Shown here one piece after another: positions 46,460 to 59,904 of a stretch of DNA of 64,000 bases (positions are counted from its first letter, which is position 1; each line of letters starts with the position of its first letter). The DNA is from Rusavskia elegans (lineage: Eukaryota; Ascomycota; Lecanoromycetes; Teloschistales; Teloschistaceae), in assembly GCA_011316305.1 (NCBI GenBank), contig SAUG01000056.1, forward strand, positions 62,001 through 126,000, read 5' to 3'. The notes beneath the pieces were generated by a model that searched no databases, was not told where the DNA came from, and saw nothing but the letters and a program-made list of their open reading frames with translations. The translations under genes and the position numbers were made by a program.

Positions 46460-47339
46460 ACGAATTCTTTACTATATAAATATAACTTCGTTACTCGCAG
46501 TCTTCGGTCTATCAGTCTTGCTTCGACGTTATAAATAATTATAAATATCTAATATTTCCGCTATATCTATCTACTATACTATAAAACTTTAATAAATTGT
46601 TATTATCTCGGCTATATTTATTATATAATCTATATTTAAATATTTTATTAATATATTAAAATACTTTTTAATCTATATAGTTATAAAAGAGTCGCTAGCC
46701 GAAAAACGATCGCTAGCTAGTATACTAGCTACTACGTCTAGAAACTTTATCCAGTCGATTAAATTAAAAGAAATAGAGAGATCGGATAGTATATTTTATA
46801 GACGATAGAAAAACTATTTTTATTAAAGTCGGAATAGCTTGCTCTAGCTACTATAAAATAGCCGTCGCCCGCGCGAATAGATATAGTTATTATAGATAAA
46901 GATATAATCGTCTAGTTTAGCTATAATATAGCTATCACGGAAAAATATATATATTTAAAAGGTTTTAGTAAATCGTAGTATTTACGAAAGTATAGTATTA
47001 TAGAGTTTATATTATTAGTAAAAGAAAAAATAAAAGATAACTACGAAATATATTTATCTATAAAAACACTACGTTAAATTATCGATAAAAAGATACGCTA
47101 AATTACTGAGTAAATTTAATTTAAAATTTTATAAAACAATTATTTTCGTTAATTAAATTAGAATATAAATTTTATGACTATATAATTAATATTAGTATAT
47201 TAACGTTTAATTGATTTATCGAACCACTAGTTTACCGGATACTAAAATCAAAACAAATAATTAAATAATATATTAATTTAATATAATAGTCTATAAATTT
47301 ATATAAATATTGAATATATTTTTATAAATTATTCGATAT

Positions 47340-48816
47340 ATTACTAGCTACTTCGGTATAGATTCCCGTCGATATTTCGGAAATCTAATTTAAATTTTAA
47401 CGAATCGATTCGATCCGACCCGTTAAATAATATAAATCGGTTTTTAAAATTAAAACCGAAAGTTAAATTAAATGATAAAATAGAAATTAATAGAAATTCG
47501 ATCCGACCTATTAAACTTTCTATATATAATAAAATTTAGTTAATTTGTTTTGGTTTTAGTATTCGGTAAACCAATGGTTAGATAAATAAATTAAACGTTA
47601 GTATACCAGTATCGAATATATAGTAGTAGAATTTATACCCCAGTTCTATTAACGTAAATAACGATCTAATAGAATTTTAATTTAAATTTACTTAGTAATA
47701 TAACGTATCCTTCTACCGATAACTTAACGTCGAATTTTTATAGATAAGTATACCTCGCAGTTATCGCTTTTTCTTCTTCTTTTACTAGTAATATAAGCCC
47801 TATAATATCTAAAACCCTTTAGATACGTATATACTCCCGTAATAGCTACAGCTATAAACTAAACCAGACGGTAGTATCTATATCCGTAATAACTATATCT
47901 ACCCGCGCAGACGTCGACTACTTCGTAGTAGCTAGAGTAAACTATTTTAACTTCGATATAAATAGCCTCTTTACTGTCTTTAAAACGCGTTATCCGACTT
48001 TCCTATCTTCTTTTAACTTAATAGACTAGGTAAAGCTTCTAGCCGTAGTAGCTAGCGTACTAGCTAGTAACCGTTTTATAGCTAGTAACTCTTTTAAAGC
48101 TATATAGGCTAAAAAGTATTTTAATAGCTTAACGGAATATTTAGATACGGGTTATACGATAAATATAGTCGAGGCGAAAACTATAGATAGATATTTCGCA
48201 GTATAATAGGTAGATATAGCAGAAATATTAGAAGCTGATAATTATATATAACGTCGAGGAAGGATTAGATAGTAGAAGATTCGTAATCGCGAATAAAAAA
48301 GGAAATAGTTAAATAGAAGTAATTAACTGCGCTGTAAATCTTATCTGACGAATTTTAGCTGTAAAATTTCTTTATACGTAAAATACAATAATCGTTGCCG
48401 TATATAACGTTAATAAAACATATATATATATATATATATATAAATTCAATATAAATCCAGATAGAAATCTTCCAAGAAGAATATATAGTAAAATATTATA
48501 ATTAATTAATTTATTAATTTAACAATATATTCTTTTAAAAGTAATATATATAAATGATATCTTTTATTTAACTAAAATCTTTTAAACTATTATAATTAAT
48601 TAAAAAAACGATTTTAGAAAAATTTATATAATTTTTATACTATTATAATATTTTTATTATAGATATTAGCAGTTTTAGTAATTCTAGCGGGTTTAATCCG
48701 GGAATTTAGATTTAATCTAAAACCGAATCGATTCGATATCTAGAAAAATCGGAACCGATTCGGGTCGGATTAATTTTATTAGTTCGAATTCGAAATTCGA
48801 TTCGACGGCTGGTTTA
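47340..48816 (+). mobile_element. TAGACTGG element 4, interrupted by R1 copy C
   Basis: The left half (47340 to about 47535) and right half (about 48435-48816) align with the two halves of element 2. The termini are mutated (left TTACTAGC, right CTGGTTTA), and the flanks TTCGATAT/TAATATAT match at only five of eight positions. Confidence 0.7.
47537..48430 (-). repeat. R1 repeat family, copy C
   Basis: Reverse of copies A, B and D, about 890 bp, starting TTTGTTTTGGTTTTAGTA and ending near CCGTATATAACGTTAATAAA at a (TA)n tract. On the + strand it keeps a protein-like run (FNSLTEYLDTGYTINIVEAK, near 48120-48180) among RIP stops, so R1 probably once encoded a protein. No family is recognised. 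Confidence 0.8.
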
Positions 48817-50164
48817 TAATATATCTATATTGTAATTTATATATAGATAATAATAAATATAGTATTATAAAAAATGTTTTTTAAAAATATTAATTTCTAT
48901 ATATTTTCGGATTAAATTCAGATACGTTTTAATATAATATCTTTTTTAAATATTAGTTTAGTAGTATATATTATAATATCTATAATATATTTAAGAACTT
49001 TTTAAAATTATTTAAGAATTTACTATTAAAATATTTCTTTCAGTTATTTTAAATTATATTTAAATTATTAATTTAAATCTTATATATTTTATATCGTATA
49101 TCGAATTATATTAGCGATCGAATATCTATAAAAATCTATACTTTCTTGAAAAGTTTCTATCTAAAATTATATTGAGTTTCTATATATATATTTTATCAAC
49201 GTTATAATTTTAAAGCAAGTATCTACTCTTGGACAAAAGGTCGATATAGAATTATCTAAAACGTAAAATTCATTTAAAATCTACTAAAAATTAAAATCTA
49301 GTTAATAAAAATATTGTTTCGATTTAAAATTAATCGACAATTCGATTTTACTAGAAGTTTTATAAAAAATAACCGTTTTATTTAATAACAACATTATTTA
49401 AACTCTCTATTAATAGTGAACTAATAGCTAATCAATTATAATAACAAGTTAATTAGAAATTAATTCGAAATTGAAATTAACTAGAAGTTCAAATTAACTA
49501 GAAGTTCGAATATTAACTAGAAATTCGAATATTAACTAGAAATTCGAATATTAACTTTTTAAAAAATGGTATCTAATTATTGAATTTAAAATTAATTAAT
49601 ATATTAGTAGTATTAGTATAGATTAGATAGATAGATTAATTCCATGTCACGTGACTTTCTGAATCTCACCTAGTAACATTCTGATTACTAATTCTGATTA
49701 CCAAGAAGTTCAGTATTCGAATCCCGCGAAAATCTCTGCTTTGGAAATTTTCATCCGATTTTTACGCCTTCTATAGAGTACCTAAAGTACTAAGATCGAC
49801 TTTTTAGGCTAGATAATCACGTGATCCATTGGCTCGCTTATTTTTAGGCATATTTTATTATTAAAGTTAATAGAAAATCTTGCTGTTAACTAGATGTTGG
49901 ATCGATGTTGAAAATTTAATTTATTGTTAACGAGTAATCTATAGATCAATTAATTACTAGTAGACTTCTAGTCACTAAAAAAAGCCTAGTTTTAACTGAA
50001 CTCGAAGTTTATATATAACTTTTGATTACGTAATTCAGCAAGCCAATTTTTAATTCGTTTAAACTAACCACCAAAGGAACGTCTTTGAGGAGTTCTCGAG
50101 AACGACGGGATTTTAACCAATCAGACATTGATAAATCATCAATATCTTGTTCAGGTACAGCTAT
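48817..50164. other. AT-rich DNA with a less-mutated pocket
   Basis: Mostly RIP-mutated. Around 49640-50165 CpA and TpG are common again (for example TCACGTGACTTTCTGAATCT), so this pocket was not fully exposed to RIP. GAAATTCGAATATTAACTA-type tandem units occur at about 49465-49560. No gene. Confidence 0.5.
49465..49560. repeat. Short tandem array, AGAAGTTCGAATATTAACT-like units
   Basis: Four to five units of about 16-20 bp (TTAACTAGAAATTCGAATA), slightly diverged. Confidence 0.7.
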
Positions 50165-51075
50165 TTGCCCCTAAAGTATACGGTAACGATTATTGTATCT
50201 ATATATAAAGAAATTTTCACAGCCAAAGATATATTTATCAGATAAAAAAGATTTACAACGTAATTAATTACTTCTATATAACTATTTCTTTTTTTATTCG
50301 CGATTATAGATCTTCTACTATATTTAAATACTATATATCCAATCTTTCCTCGACGTTATATATAATTATCCGCTTCTAATATTTCCGCTATATCTATCTG
50401 CTATACTACGAAATAATTATCTATATCCGTTGCTTCGGCTAAATTTATTATATAATATATATCTAAATATTCCGTTATACTATTAAAATACTCTTTGGTC
50501 TATTTAATTATAAAAGGGTTACTAGATAGTACGCTAGCTACTACGGCTAGAAGTTTTACCTAGTCGATTAGATTAAAAAAGAGTAAAGAGGTCGGATAGC
50601 GCGTTTTAAAGGCGGTAAAAAAAAGATTTTTATCGAAATTAAAAAAGATTACTCTAGCTATAATAAAGTAGTCGACGACCGCGCGCGTAGATATAGTTAT
50701 TATAGATATACTACCGTCTGGTTTAGTTTATAACTATAGCTATTACGGGGGTATATACGTATATAAAGGCTCTTAGTAAGTCGTAGTATTTATAAAGGAT
50801 ATTACAGAGCTTATATTACTAGTAAAAAAAGAAAAAGAAAAAGCGATAATTGCGAGATATATTTATCTATAAATATTTTTACGTTAGTTAAATTATCGGT
50901 AGAAAGGTATATTATATTACGAAGTAAATTAAAATTGAAATTCTATAGAACCGTTATTTACGTAAACTAAATTAAAATATAAATTCTACTACCGTATATT
51001 TAATACTAGTATATTAACGTTTAATTTATTCACCGAACCACTGGTTTACCGGGTATTAAAACCAAAATAAATTAA
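50165..51075 (+). repeat. R1 repeat family, copy D
   Basis: About 0.9 kb, from the GTATACGGTAACGATTATTG left end to the AAACCAAAATAAATTAATTA right end, with the GTCGACGACCGCGCG block near 50671. Confidence 0.8.
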
Positions 51076-51801
51076 TTAAATAAATAAAAATCTATTTTTT
51101 TTATATAGTTATTAAAATTTGTTTTATAACTCTAAATTTAAATAATATTCGCGAAAATTCTATATCGAAACTAATATTTTAAATAAACTTCTATTAATAT
51201 TTATAAAATACGTCGTTAGATATAATCTCTATAGTATCGGCGATAGATAAACTATTACGTATTATAATTCTATCGAAATTTTAAAAAACCAACTATTTAA
51301 TCTAAAAAAACTATTTAATTAAAATTCGAAAGTATTAATTTCGTTTTAATATTCCCGTATAGATAGAAAGTATTAAAATTATATTAATAGTAAACAGGAA
51401 AAAATTCTATTTATAACTTTTATTTTATATCTATTATATCAATTTATATCTAATTTCGTACCGAATTTTATTTTATTTTATAATATTATATTTTTAGTAT
51501 CTATAAATATTTTATAAAAACTTTATATTTAATAATTTTAAAATTAATCTATAATATAAAAAATAATAACGATTATCGAAATAGTTTATAATCTACTATT
51601 TATCTATATATATTTATATTTTATCTATATAATATTTTTCGAAATTTTTAAAAATTTTGATTTATAATATAATTAAAATATTAATACAATATATTTTATC
51701 TATCTATATCGTTATATATTTTCGCTATCGATAGTAGAAAAAAAAATAAAGAAAACGATATACTAGAAAAGAGAGAATAGAAAAAATATTAAAAACGAAA
51801 G

Positions 51802-52248
51802 TAGACTGGCTATTTCGGGTCGGGTTCCCGTCGAACCGTCGGGTATTCGACCCGCTAAGCGGTCGGGTCCGGATCGAACCCGGATACCTAATAGAAACCT
51901 GCTAAACCTTTTTATTTAATTATATAATAATAAAATAAAATATATAATCTATTAATTAATTATATATAGAAGGAATAGAAATAGCTAATATAATTAATAT
52001 AACTAGAATCTTTCTAGCTAGCGTAGTTAATTAATTAGACTTTTTTTAAATAATTCGTATAATTTTTATACTAGAATTATACTTTTATACTAGGGTTTAA
52101 CGCTAAAATCTAGTTTTAGCGGGTCGGCTAGGGTTAGCTAACCCGGGTTCGAAATCCGATCGGATCGGGTTACGTTTTAGTTTAATCCGACTCGGGTCGG
52201 ATCGGATTAGCTAACCCGGATTCGAAATTCGACCCGACGGCCAGCCTA
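51802..52248 (+). mobile_element. TAGACTGG element 5, short form
   Basis: 447 bp, TAGACTGG to CCAGCCTA. Flanks AACGAAAG and GATAAAAG differ only by transitions that RIP makes, consistent with an original 8-bp duplication. Confidence 0.85.
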
Positions 52249-52651
52249 GATAAAAGATTATTTATTAATTTATATATCGTTTATAAAATCGTCTATCAAG
52301 TTATTTATAAAGTTATTAGATAAATAAATGTTATTTTTTCTAGTATAATATATATTATAAAATACTATAATCTTTTTTTATCAATATTAAAAGATAAAAA
52401 CTTAATATTATTAATATTAGAAGTATTGTATAAACGTTTTTATATATACGGAATATCAAATTTACTAATAATATAAATAAAAGAGGATATATAATTATAT
52501 ATTTTTAATCTATTATTTTTCTAAATTTTTAAATCCGTTATTCTAGTTTATTATCAATATATAAATCGATAGCTATAATATAACAAATATATTCGACGCT
52601 AGTACAAAGTATTATAGAAGAATAATATAAAAAATCTATAATAGATAGAGA

Positions 52652-53134
52652 TAGACTGGCCGTCGGGTCGGGTTTTTCTACGGTTCGATCCGACTCGAAC
52701 TCGGATCGGGGTCGGGTACCCGGGTTCGACCCGCCAAGACGCCAAGATCGCGAATAAAAGTATAACTCTAGTATTAAAGTACAATTCTTCTCCTACGTTA
52801 TACTGCCCACAAATCCTATTTTTTTCCAACGATATACTAAAGACTTTAAGTATTCCTAATATCAACGTATACTGTTTATTATTGTCTATCAAGCAGTCAA
52901 TACTATTCGTATTATTATTTAGTATCTATACATCTGCATCACCGTTTTATATTACCCGCAATTGCTTTCGTATTTAACTATCGAACACGATTACGAGTCG
53001 GGTCGGGTCGGATTTTCGGGTTAGAATCTATAACCCGACCCGACCGCTTGGCGGATCGAACCCGGGTCGGGTTGCCAAGACCGGGTCGAGTACCCGACGG
53101 TTCGACGGGAATCCGACCCGAACCGGCCAGTCTA
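52652..53134 (+). mobile_element. TAGACTGG element 6, short form, barely mutated
   Basis: 483 bp, TAGACTGGCC to GGCCAGTCTA with a perfect 8-bp duplication GATAGAGA (52644-52651 and 53135-53142). It keeps many CpA and TpG (CATCTGCATCACC, AAGCAGTCAATAC), so it inserted late or is too short for RIP. Both ends carry GGGTCGGGT-type blocks. Confidence 0.95.
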
Positions 53135-54030
53135 GATAGAGATTATAGAAAACTATAGTAAGAAAATCGAATTAGAAACGATATAAATAATACGATAATA
53201 GATCGAATTAAACGATTTTTATAATTCTATAGATTTTATAGACGATTGTATAATATTAGTAAAATTATCGATAGATTATATAAAATTTATAAAGTAAAAA
53301 AAACTTTTTATTATAAATTCTAGAAATATTTATTATTACTATACAATTTATATATTTTCGATACTATTTTCACCAAATTTATATAGTAGAGTTTAGCCGT
53401 TTTCGAATATATATATATAGAAAAATATCTAGCTAGCAGATGATATTAGTAACTATTAGTTAATATTTTTTAAAGTTCAACGTTTTAATATCTTCTAACT
53501 AACGCGTTCTATCGTTATCTTTAACGCTAAAGGAATATATTTAATATCTATTGTATTCTATAGTAGTATACGTATGAAAAGTATTTATAAAAGAAATCGC
53601 GTAGATAAAATAGCTATCTAGTATTTTATTACTTTTCATCGATTAAATTATTTTACTCCGAATAAATTCAATATATCTAAATACGTATTTACTAACTAAT
53701 ATAATCTATAGAACTATACGAAATAGAATATATAAAGTTTAGAACTAAATAATAAATCGAGTAATAAATCGAATAATCAAATAAATGATATAAATAATAC
53801 AATAATAAAATATTAAATATATATAGAAATAGATCGTTAAATAAAGAGAATAAAATATAGAGTAGAAGATATAAAAAGATAATAAATAATAATATAGATC
53901 TAATATACGTTAATATTAGTAGTATATTATAATTTATCGAATAAAAAATTTATAATTTTACTAGATCGCCTTTTATAATATAGTTTTAAATAGTATTTAT
54001 TCCCTTTTTTTTTTGTATAAAAAATATATT

Positions 54031-56437
54031 TAGACTGGCTACTTCGGTATAGATTTCCGTTGGTACTTCGGAAATCCGACCCGAATTTTAATAAATCGGT
54101 TCGATCCGATCTACTAAATAATTCGAGTCGGTTTCTAATATTGGAAATAAAAGTTAAATCGGATTATAAAATAGAAACCGATAGAAATCTAATTCGATCC
54201 GACTTATAAATATATTAAATGATTAAATACTATAACTTTTATAAATAATTATTATTTTAGATATATTACTTCTTTTAGTTATAATAAATAATCTAGATAA
54301 TAGAAAATAGTAGTATATTTTATTCAATACTAGCTAGTATAATAGCCGGAATCTATATTATTTTTTTCTAAAAAAATTCTAGATTATATATCTTTTTTTT
54401 ATATCTTTCAACTATATAAAACTCGGTTATTAACTAGTTTATCGTTTTTTTTTATTATATCCTTAAATTTTTTATTAGATTTTTATTAAACTAAAGGTCT
54501 CTAATTTAAATGGTAATTTATTTATATTAAATTAATATTAGATTAATATCTAATCTAGATAAATAGAGTGGTATATAAATAGTAATATATTAAAATAATA
54601 GATTTATTTACTAGATAAATAATAATATATACTTCTATAGAATTTTATAAAACTACTAACGCTATATTCTATATTTTAATTACCCCGGCTAAAAGGAATT
54701 CTATAGCGATATTTTTAAAGATTTCGCGGTATAGTCTAGTAAATAGTACTTTTAAAATTAAATCATCGAAACCTTTTTAGAAATAATAGATAATTCGGAA
54801 AATAATAGTACCAGCTTTTTATTTATATTTCTATCGATTAATTAACTAGACTATTTAGAATATATTACCCTGGAATATTATCTTTACCGCTATACTAGCG
54901 GATTTCTTTTTCTTTTATTTAATTCTACTATTTCTTGTCTTTTCTAGACTTCTATAAATCGATTTAATAATATTTTTATATACTAGAATATCTTTTAGCG
55001 CTATTATATAGTTTATTATATTACTTCTATATATTACTGGTCCGATTAATTAAATTATAATCACGTTAATATAATATAATAAATAAAATAATAAATAATA
55101 TAATACTCTATATATTATATTAGAAATTTATAGTAATAGTGATTTAATAATAAAAAAGAAAATCGAAAATAAAGTTTAGTTAATTAATATTGTTATCGGC
55201 TAGACTTCGGTTAAAACAAATAAGTTTATATATTTCTATAAACCTCTAGTATATTCTACTATATATTTCTATATATTTTTAGCTACCGTTTTATATAAAT
55301 TCTTTTTAGTATCAATTATATTACTCTACTATATTATTTATACTACTATCTTGTATCCTATTATATCTAAATTAAAATTACTATTTATAAAGTCCTAATT
55401 TATTATAAACTACGAATATAGTAGAAAGTAGTTAGAATCTAAATATACGTTCCATAAAAAATAAAGTATAGATTATATTACTATATATAAAAACCTCTAG
55501 AAACTAAAAGAAACCGATATATAGAAAACTATAAATCTAGATATAAAGGCCCTTTTAGAATAAAATACTAGAAAAGAAGAGACGGACTATAGAATTAGTA
55601 AAAGGATTTATGGTAATATAATAGAATAATATATGAAATATAAATAGAATTATCTAATTTATAATTATTTATTTCTAATATCTCTTTAAATTTACTATAG
55701 CTATTAAAGGTATAGATAAGATAATTTTTTTTAAATATATAGTTTTAATCGTTAATTTTATTAAATAATAAATAATCTATTATAGCGGCTTTAAAAAATT
55801 TAAAATCGCTAGAGTATTAGAATTCCTATAAAAATAGTCGAAATTAACTAAAGAATTTAACTATAGTAGTAATACGGCTAATATAGCTATCAAATCTCCG
55901 TATAAAAAGAAGGACGAAAATACTAATAATATCGTCGAGGTTAATAATAAAGACCAGATAGTAGAGAAATATTCTGCTAAACAAAATAATACTAAATTCG
56001 AAAATAATAAAAGTTTAGTTGGAAATATTAACTTTAACTAGGATAAAAATAAAGATAAAGATAAAGATAAAGATAAAAATAAAGATAAGGATAAAGATAA
56101 AAATATAGAAAAAGAAGGAAATATAGAAAAAAAAAACGGAGGTAGAAGCCGAAGATAATAAAAATATAAAGAAAATTAATAAACTATCTAACTAGTTACT
56201 TATATCTAAAAATAGTAAACCTAATTAGATATATTACTTCGATATATTACTATATTATTAATAAAAAAATTAATTTTATAATATAAAAAAGGAGGTTTTA
56301 ATAGTTTTAATAAATCGAACCCGGGCTTCTAGATTCGATCCGGAACCGAGTCGGATCGGTACCTAGAAAAGTCGGAACCGACTCGGATCGGATTAGTTTT
56401 TCTAATCCGAGTTCGAAATCCGACCCGACAGCCAGAC
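54031..56437 (+). mobile_element. TAGACTGG element 7, long form
   Basis: Left end TAGACTGGCTACTTCGG, right end CCGACAGCCAGACA; 2.4 kb. Flanks (AAATATAT and AAATATAC, allowing one extra T) are compatible with an 8-bp duplication. The first about 200 bp and last about 150 bp match the short elements. The centre (about 55750-56200) keeps coding-like sequence on + with lysine/aspartate repeats (KDKDKDKDKNKDKDKDK) and matches element 1. This could be the autonomous or parental form, but I could not identify a transposase. Confidence 0.75.
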
Positions 56438-56445
56438 AAAATATA

Positions 56446-57434
56446 CTAGATCGATTTTCTAACGAATTTAATATTATAAAAAAAATTTAATTTTAATATT
56501 TATATTTATCCTATTATATAAATCTATAACTAATAGATTTAATATATATCGAATTGATATATTATAATATTAAAGTTCGGAAGAATATAGCGGATATAAT
56601 ATATCGATATAAAATAGATGGATAAAAATAGATAGATAATCTATAGAAAGTATATTTTAAAAAAAAAATAGAATAAAAGAGAAAAAAGTATATATAAAAG
56701 GAAGGATTACTAAAAGATTAATAATATCTTTTAATTTTAATATTCTTTACTTTAAATATTCAATATAAATTTATTAAAACATTCTATAATTAGTTGAATC
56801 GTTATTTAAATAGAATATTGACTATTATTAATTATAGATAAAAGAAATCTCGATATCTATTTTTTATTATCGATAGTTCTAAATATATTAATTTTGCGAT
56901 TCTAAATTATATAAACTAGAACTTATAATTATAAGAAAATAACAACTTACTACTAATATAGAAAGAAAGAAAAAGACTATTAAATTTAGTCTTTTTCTAT
57001 ATTTTAATACAATGATTTTTTTGAAATGCCGATATCTAATAATTCTATAATTATTATCGTCAGTAACAATTTTTATATAGAATTTGAAATAATATATCAA
57101 TATATCGATAGTATTAAATAGAATTACTTTTATAAAAAAGAATTTTCTATACTATAGTCAATTTATATATAAAAAATCTTTTGATTCTTTCTAGTTATTT
57201 ACTTCGAAGCGAAATGAATTTTCTAGTTTTAAAAATAATATAATATTTAGAGTCTCTATTTATATTATTAGTCGAAATCTTTTTCGATAACAAAGATAGA
57301 AATAGAGAAAATAAAAGAAGAAAGTAATATTAATAGATAGAAAATTATGAGAAATTTATAAAATAGTAAAAACGAGTTTACTATACGATAAAATTTAAGT
57401 TTTTCATGATATAATATAGGTTAAATAGTAATTG

Positions 57435-57469
<35 letters not shown>

Positions 57470-58371
57470 TTAACTATAAAAAAAACTTTTTATCTTTTAT
57501 AAAAGGGGTAGATTAAATTAACTAATTATAATACCACTTGATATATTTTAGTAAAATATAACTAATTACGATAGAATAGATATATTTTAGATCTTCGACT
57601 ATTATAATTTTAGTTTGATCTAAATCTGATATAATAGAGTTTTCTAATCAATATTCGAATTATTTTAATTATAATAGTAATATACTAAATAAAAAAAGGT
57701 AATGTTAATAGATTACTTTTATATAAGCGTATAATATAGATTTCGTTTCTATATATAAACTATTTTAGACGATACTATTCGTTTCTAGATAGCCTATTAG
57801 TTTACTATTCATTTAAAATTATAAAATAGATTGAATAGATAATTTATTAGCAATTAAATATACTATAACTGCTAGTAGATATCTAATACTTAAAAATAAA
57901 ACGTTATTAAAAACAGCGAATTTAATATTATTAATTGTTTTTAGAAAAAATCTATTAACAATCTGTTTTCTAGAACTTTATATTAGATTTAAACTATTTA
58001 TATATCTATATAGCTAGCCAATCTATCGTTTATAGCTAGTTCAAAAAAATATAAAATCTATTTAATATTAGTTTAATATTAAAACGATATATAATTAAGA
58101 TTTAAAACTATTTAAAACTCTAGTATATATTTAATTTACTAGATTTTTAATTCGAAAATTTTTAAATTTGGATAGTAAAATAGTATATATTTTTCTATCT
58201 TTCTAAAAACTAATTTTAAATAGAAACATTCGATAGATTTAGTATTCGATTTTCTCGGTTTTCTATTTTTTTAAATTAATTTAGCGATTTAAATATTTTA
58301 GATAAAATTAATCCAACTATCGGATTTAAATCTCGCAAAGCCGATCTATAATTCGAGATATCGATTTTTAT
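56446..58371. other. AT-rich RIP-mutated DNA, unassigned
   Basis: No gene. A (TA)n tract lies at about 57440-57465. A 70-residue - strand frame at 56888-57100 is Ile/Tyr/Phe/Lys-rich and reflects base composition. Confidence 0.5.
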
Positions 58372-58882
58372 TAGACTAGCTACTTCGGTATAGGTTCCCG
58401 TCGGTATTTTAAAAATCTGACTCGAGCTATAGCGAGTCGGTTCGACCCGATCTACTAAGCGGTATAGGCTAGTTTCTAAAATTAGAACCGAAAATCGGGT
58501 CGGGTTATAAAAGAGGAACTAATAGAAATCCGACCCGATTTACTAAACCTTCTATATATAGTAAAATATTATAATTATTATAATAAAGAATTAAATACTT
58601 AATTTTATCCATAGATACAATATATAGATAATATATTTTCTTTTATTAAATTAGTTTTTAATAGATAGATATTACTTTTATATTAGAATTATACTTTTAT
58701 ACTAGATCTTAGCGGTTTTAGTAGATCGAACCCGGAAACCCGAATTCGATCTAAAACCGAATCGGTTTAGAATCTAGAAAAATCGGAACCGATTTAGTTC
58801 GGTATCTAGAAAAGTCGAAACCGATTCGATTCGAATCCGGAATATAAATCCGAATTCGAAACCCGATCCGATAACCAATTTA
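58372..58882 (+). mobile_element. TAGACTGG element 8, short form, RIP-mutated
   Basis: 511 bp, TAGACTAG to CCAATTTA, with flanks ATTTTTAT and ACTTTTAA (six of eight equal). The interior aligns with elements 2 and 7. Confidence 0.8.
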
Positions 58883-59904
58883 ACTTTTAAATTTTACCGT
58901 AATTTAAATTACTAATACGAATAGTCTGTTTTCTAAAAACAATATATTTTTTTAAATAGATTTTATTAGTTAAAACTTGTTCGTATAGTCTATACTCGAT
59001 ATTTTCGATCACGTAATATTTTTACTAATATAATTTCAACAGCGTATTAACAAACTATTTAAATACTAGAAGTTTCATCTAAAATAGTAAATTGAAATCG
59101 GATATATTACTATTTTAGAATCACCTTTACGCTATATAGTATTAAACTAGCTATAGCTTAATAACTAGTTATTTCCAATAATAATATTTGCACGATATTG
59201 ATATAAATCGGAGTTATCGCTATACCGTACAGAGATATTTTATAACTGTTATACAACCATTTTACAACTATTTTATAATCGTGGTATAATATTATTATAA
59301 CACGAGAAGTAATGTTAAAATATTTTATTTAACTTTATAATAACGTCGCTATAACGTTATCGTAATTTTATTTAATAATATTATAACCTAGTATAACGTT
59401 TTAAATTAGTATTTAGATTTATATTTTAAGGTAAAGTTATATAGAATTATATATATTTTCGAATATACTACTATAAACTATTTTATTTAAATTTTCAATC
59501 CTTTATATAATTTATATTTCTATCTTTTACCCGTTTTTTCTCCGCCGATTACTATAGATAACGTTTTATTACGAAGTTATATGATAATAATTCTATTTAT
59601 ATCTCTTTCTATATTAATAATACTATAATTTTAACTATTTAATTTTAACTATTCGTAATTCGTATTGAAAAAAAATAATATTACGTATTATAAAAGAATA
59701 TTATATTTTAAAAATATTCTATTTTCTAGCCGTATTCTATTATATATTCCTTTCTATCTTTATTATTTTAAAAGACTTACTAGCTAAAAATCTATTTAGA
59801 ATTCGGGAAATATATACAAAAAGTACTAAATCGATTACAAATAATCTATATCGAATCTACTATAGAAATATTAAAATTAAAATCTAGATTATAAAAGGTT
59901 TATC

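Larger units (their letters stand above)
45441..47275 (+). repeat. R1 repeat family, copy B, interrupted by TAGACTGG element 2
   Basis: Left end CATCAACGTTGTATACGGCA; it resumes after 46467 and ends at the AAATCAAAACAAATAATTA right end. Removing the insert leaves about 0.95 kb. Confidence 0.8.

Noticed and set aside
52599..52892. 97-residue frame on the - strand
   Set aside because: It lies across the end of TAGACTGG element 6 and has no protein features.
56888..57100. 70-residue Ile/Tyr/Phe-rich frame
   Set aside because: Composition matches random AT-rich DNA and there is no start context or neighbour support.
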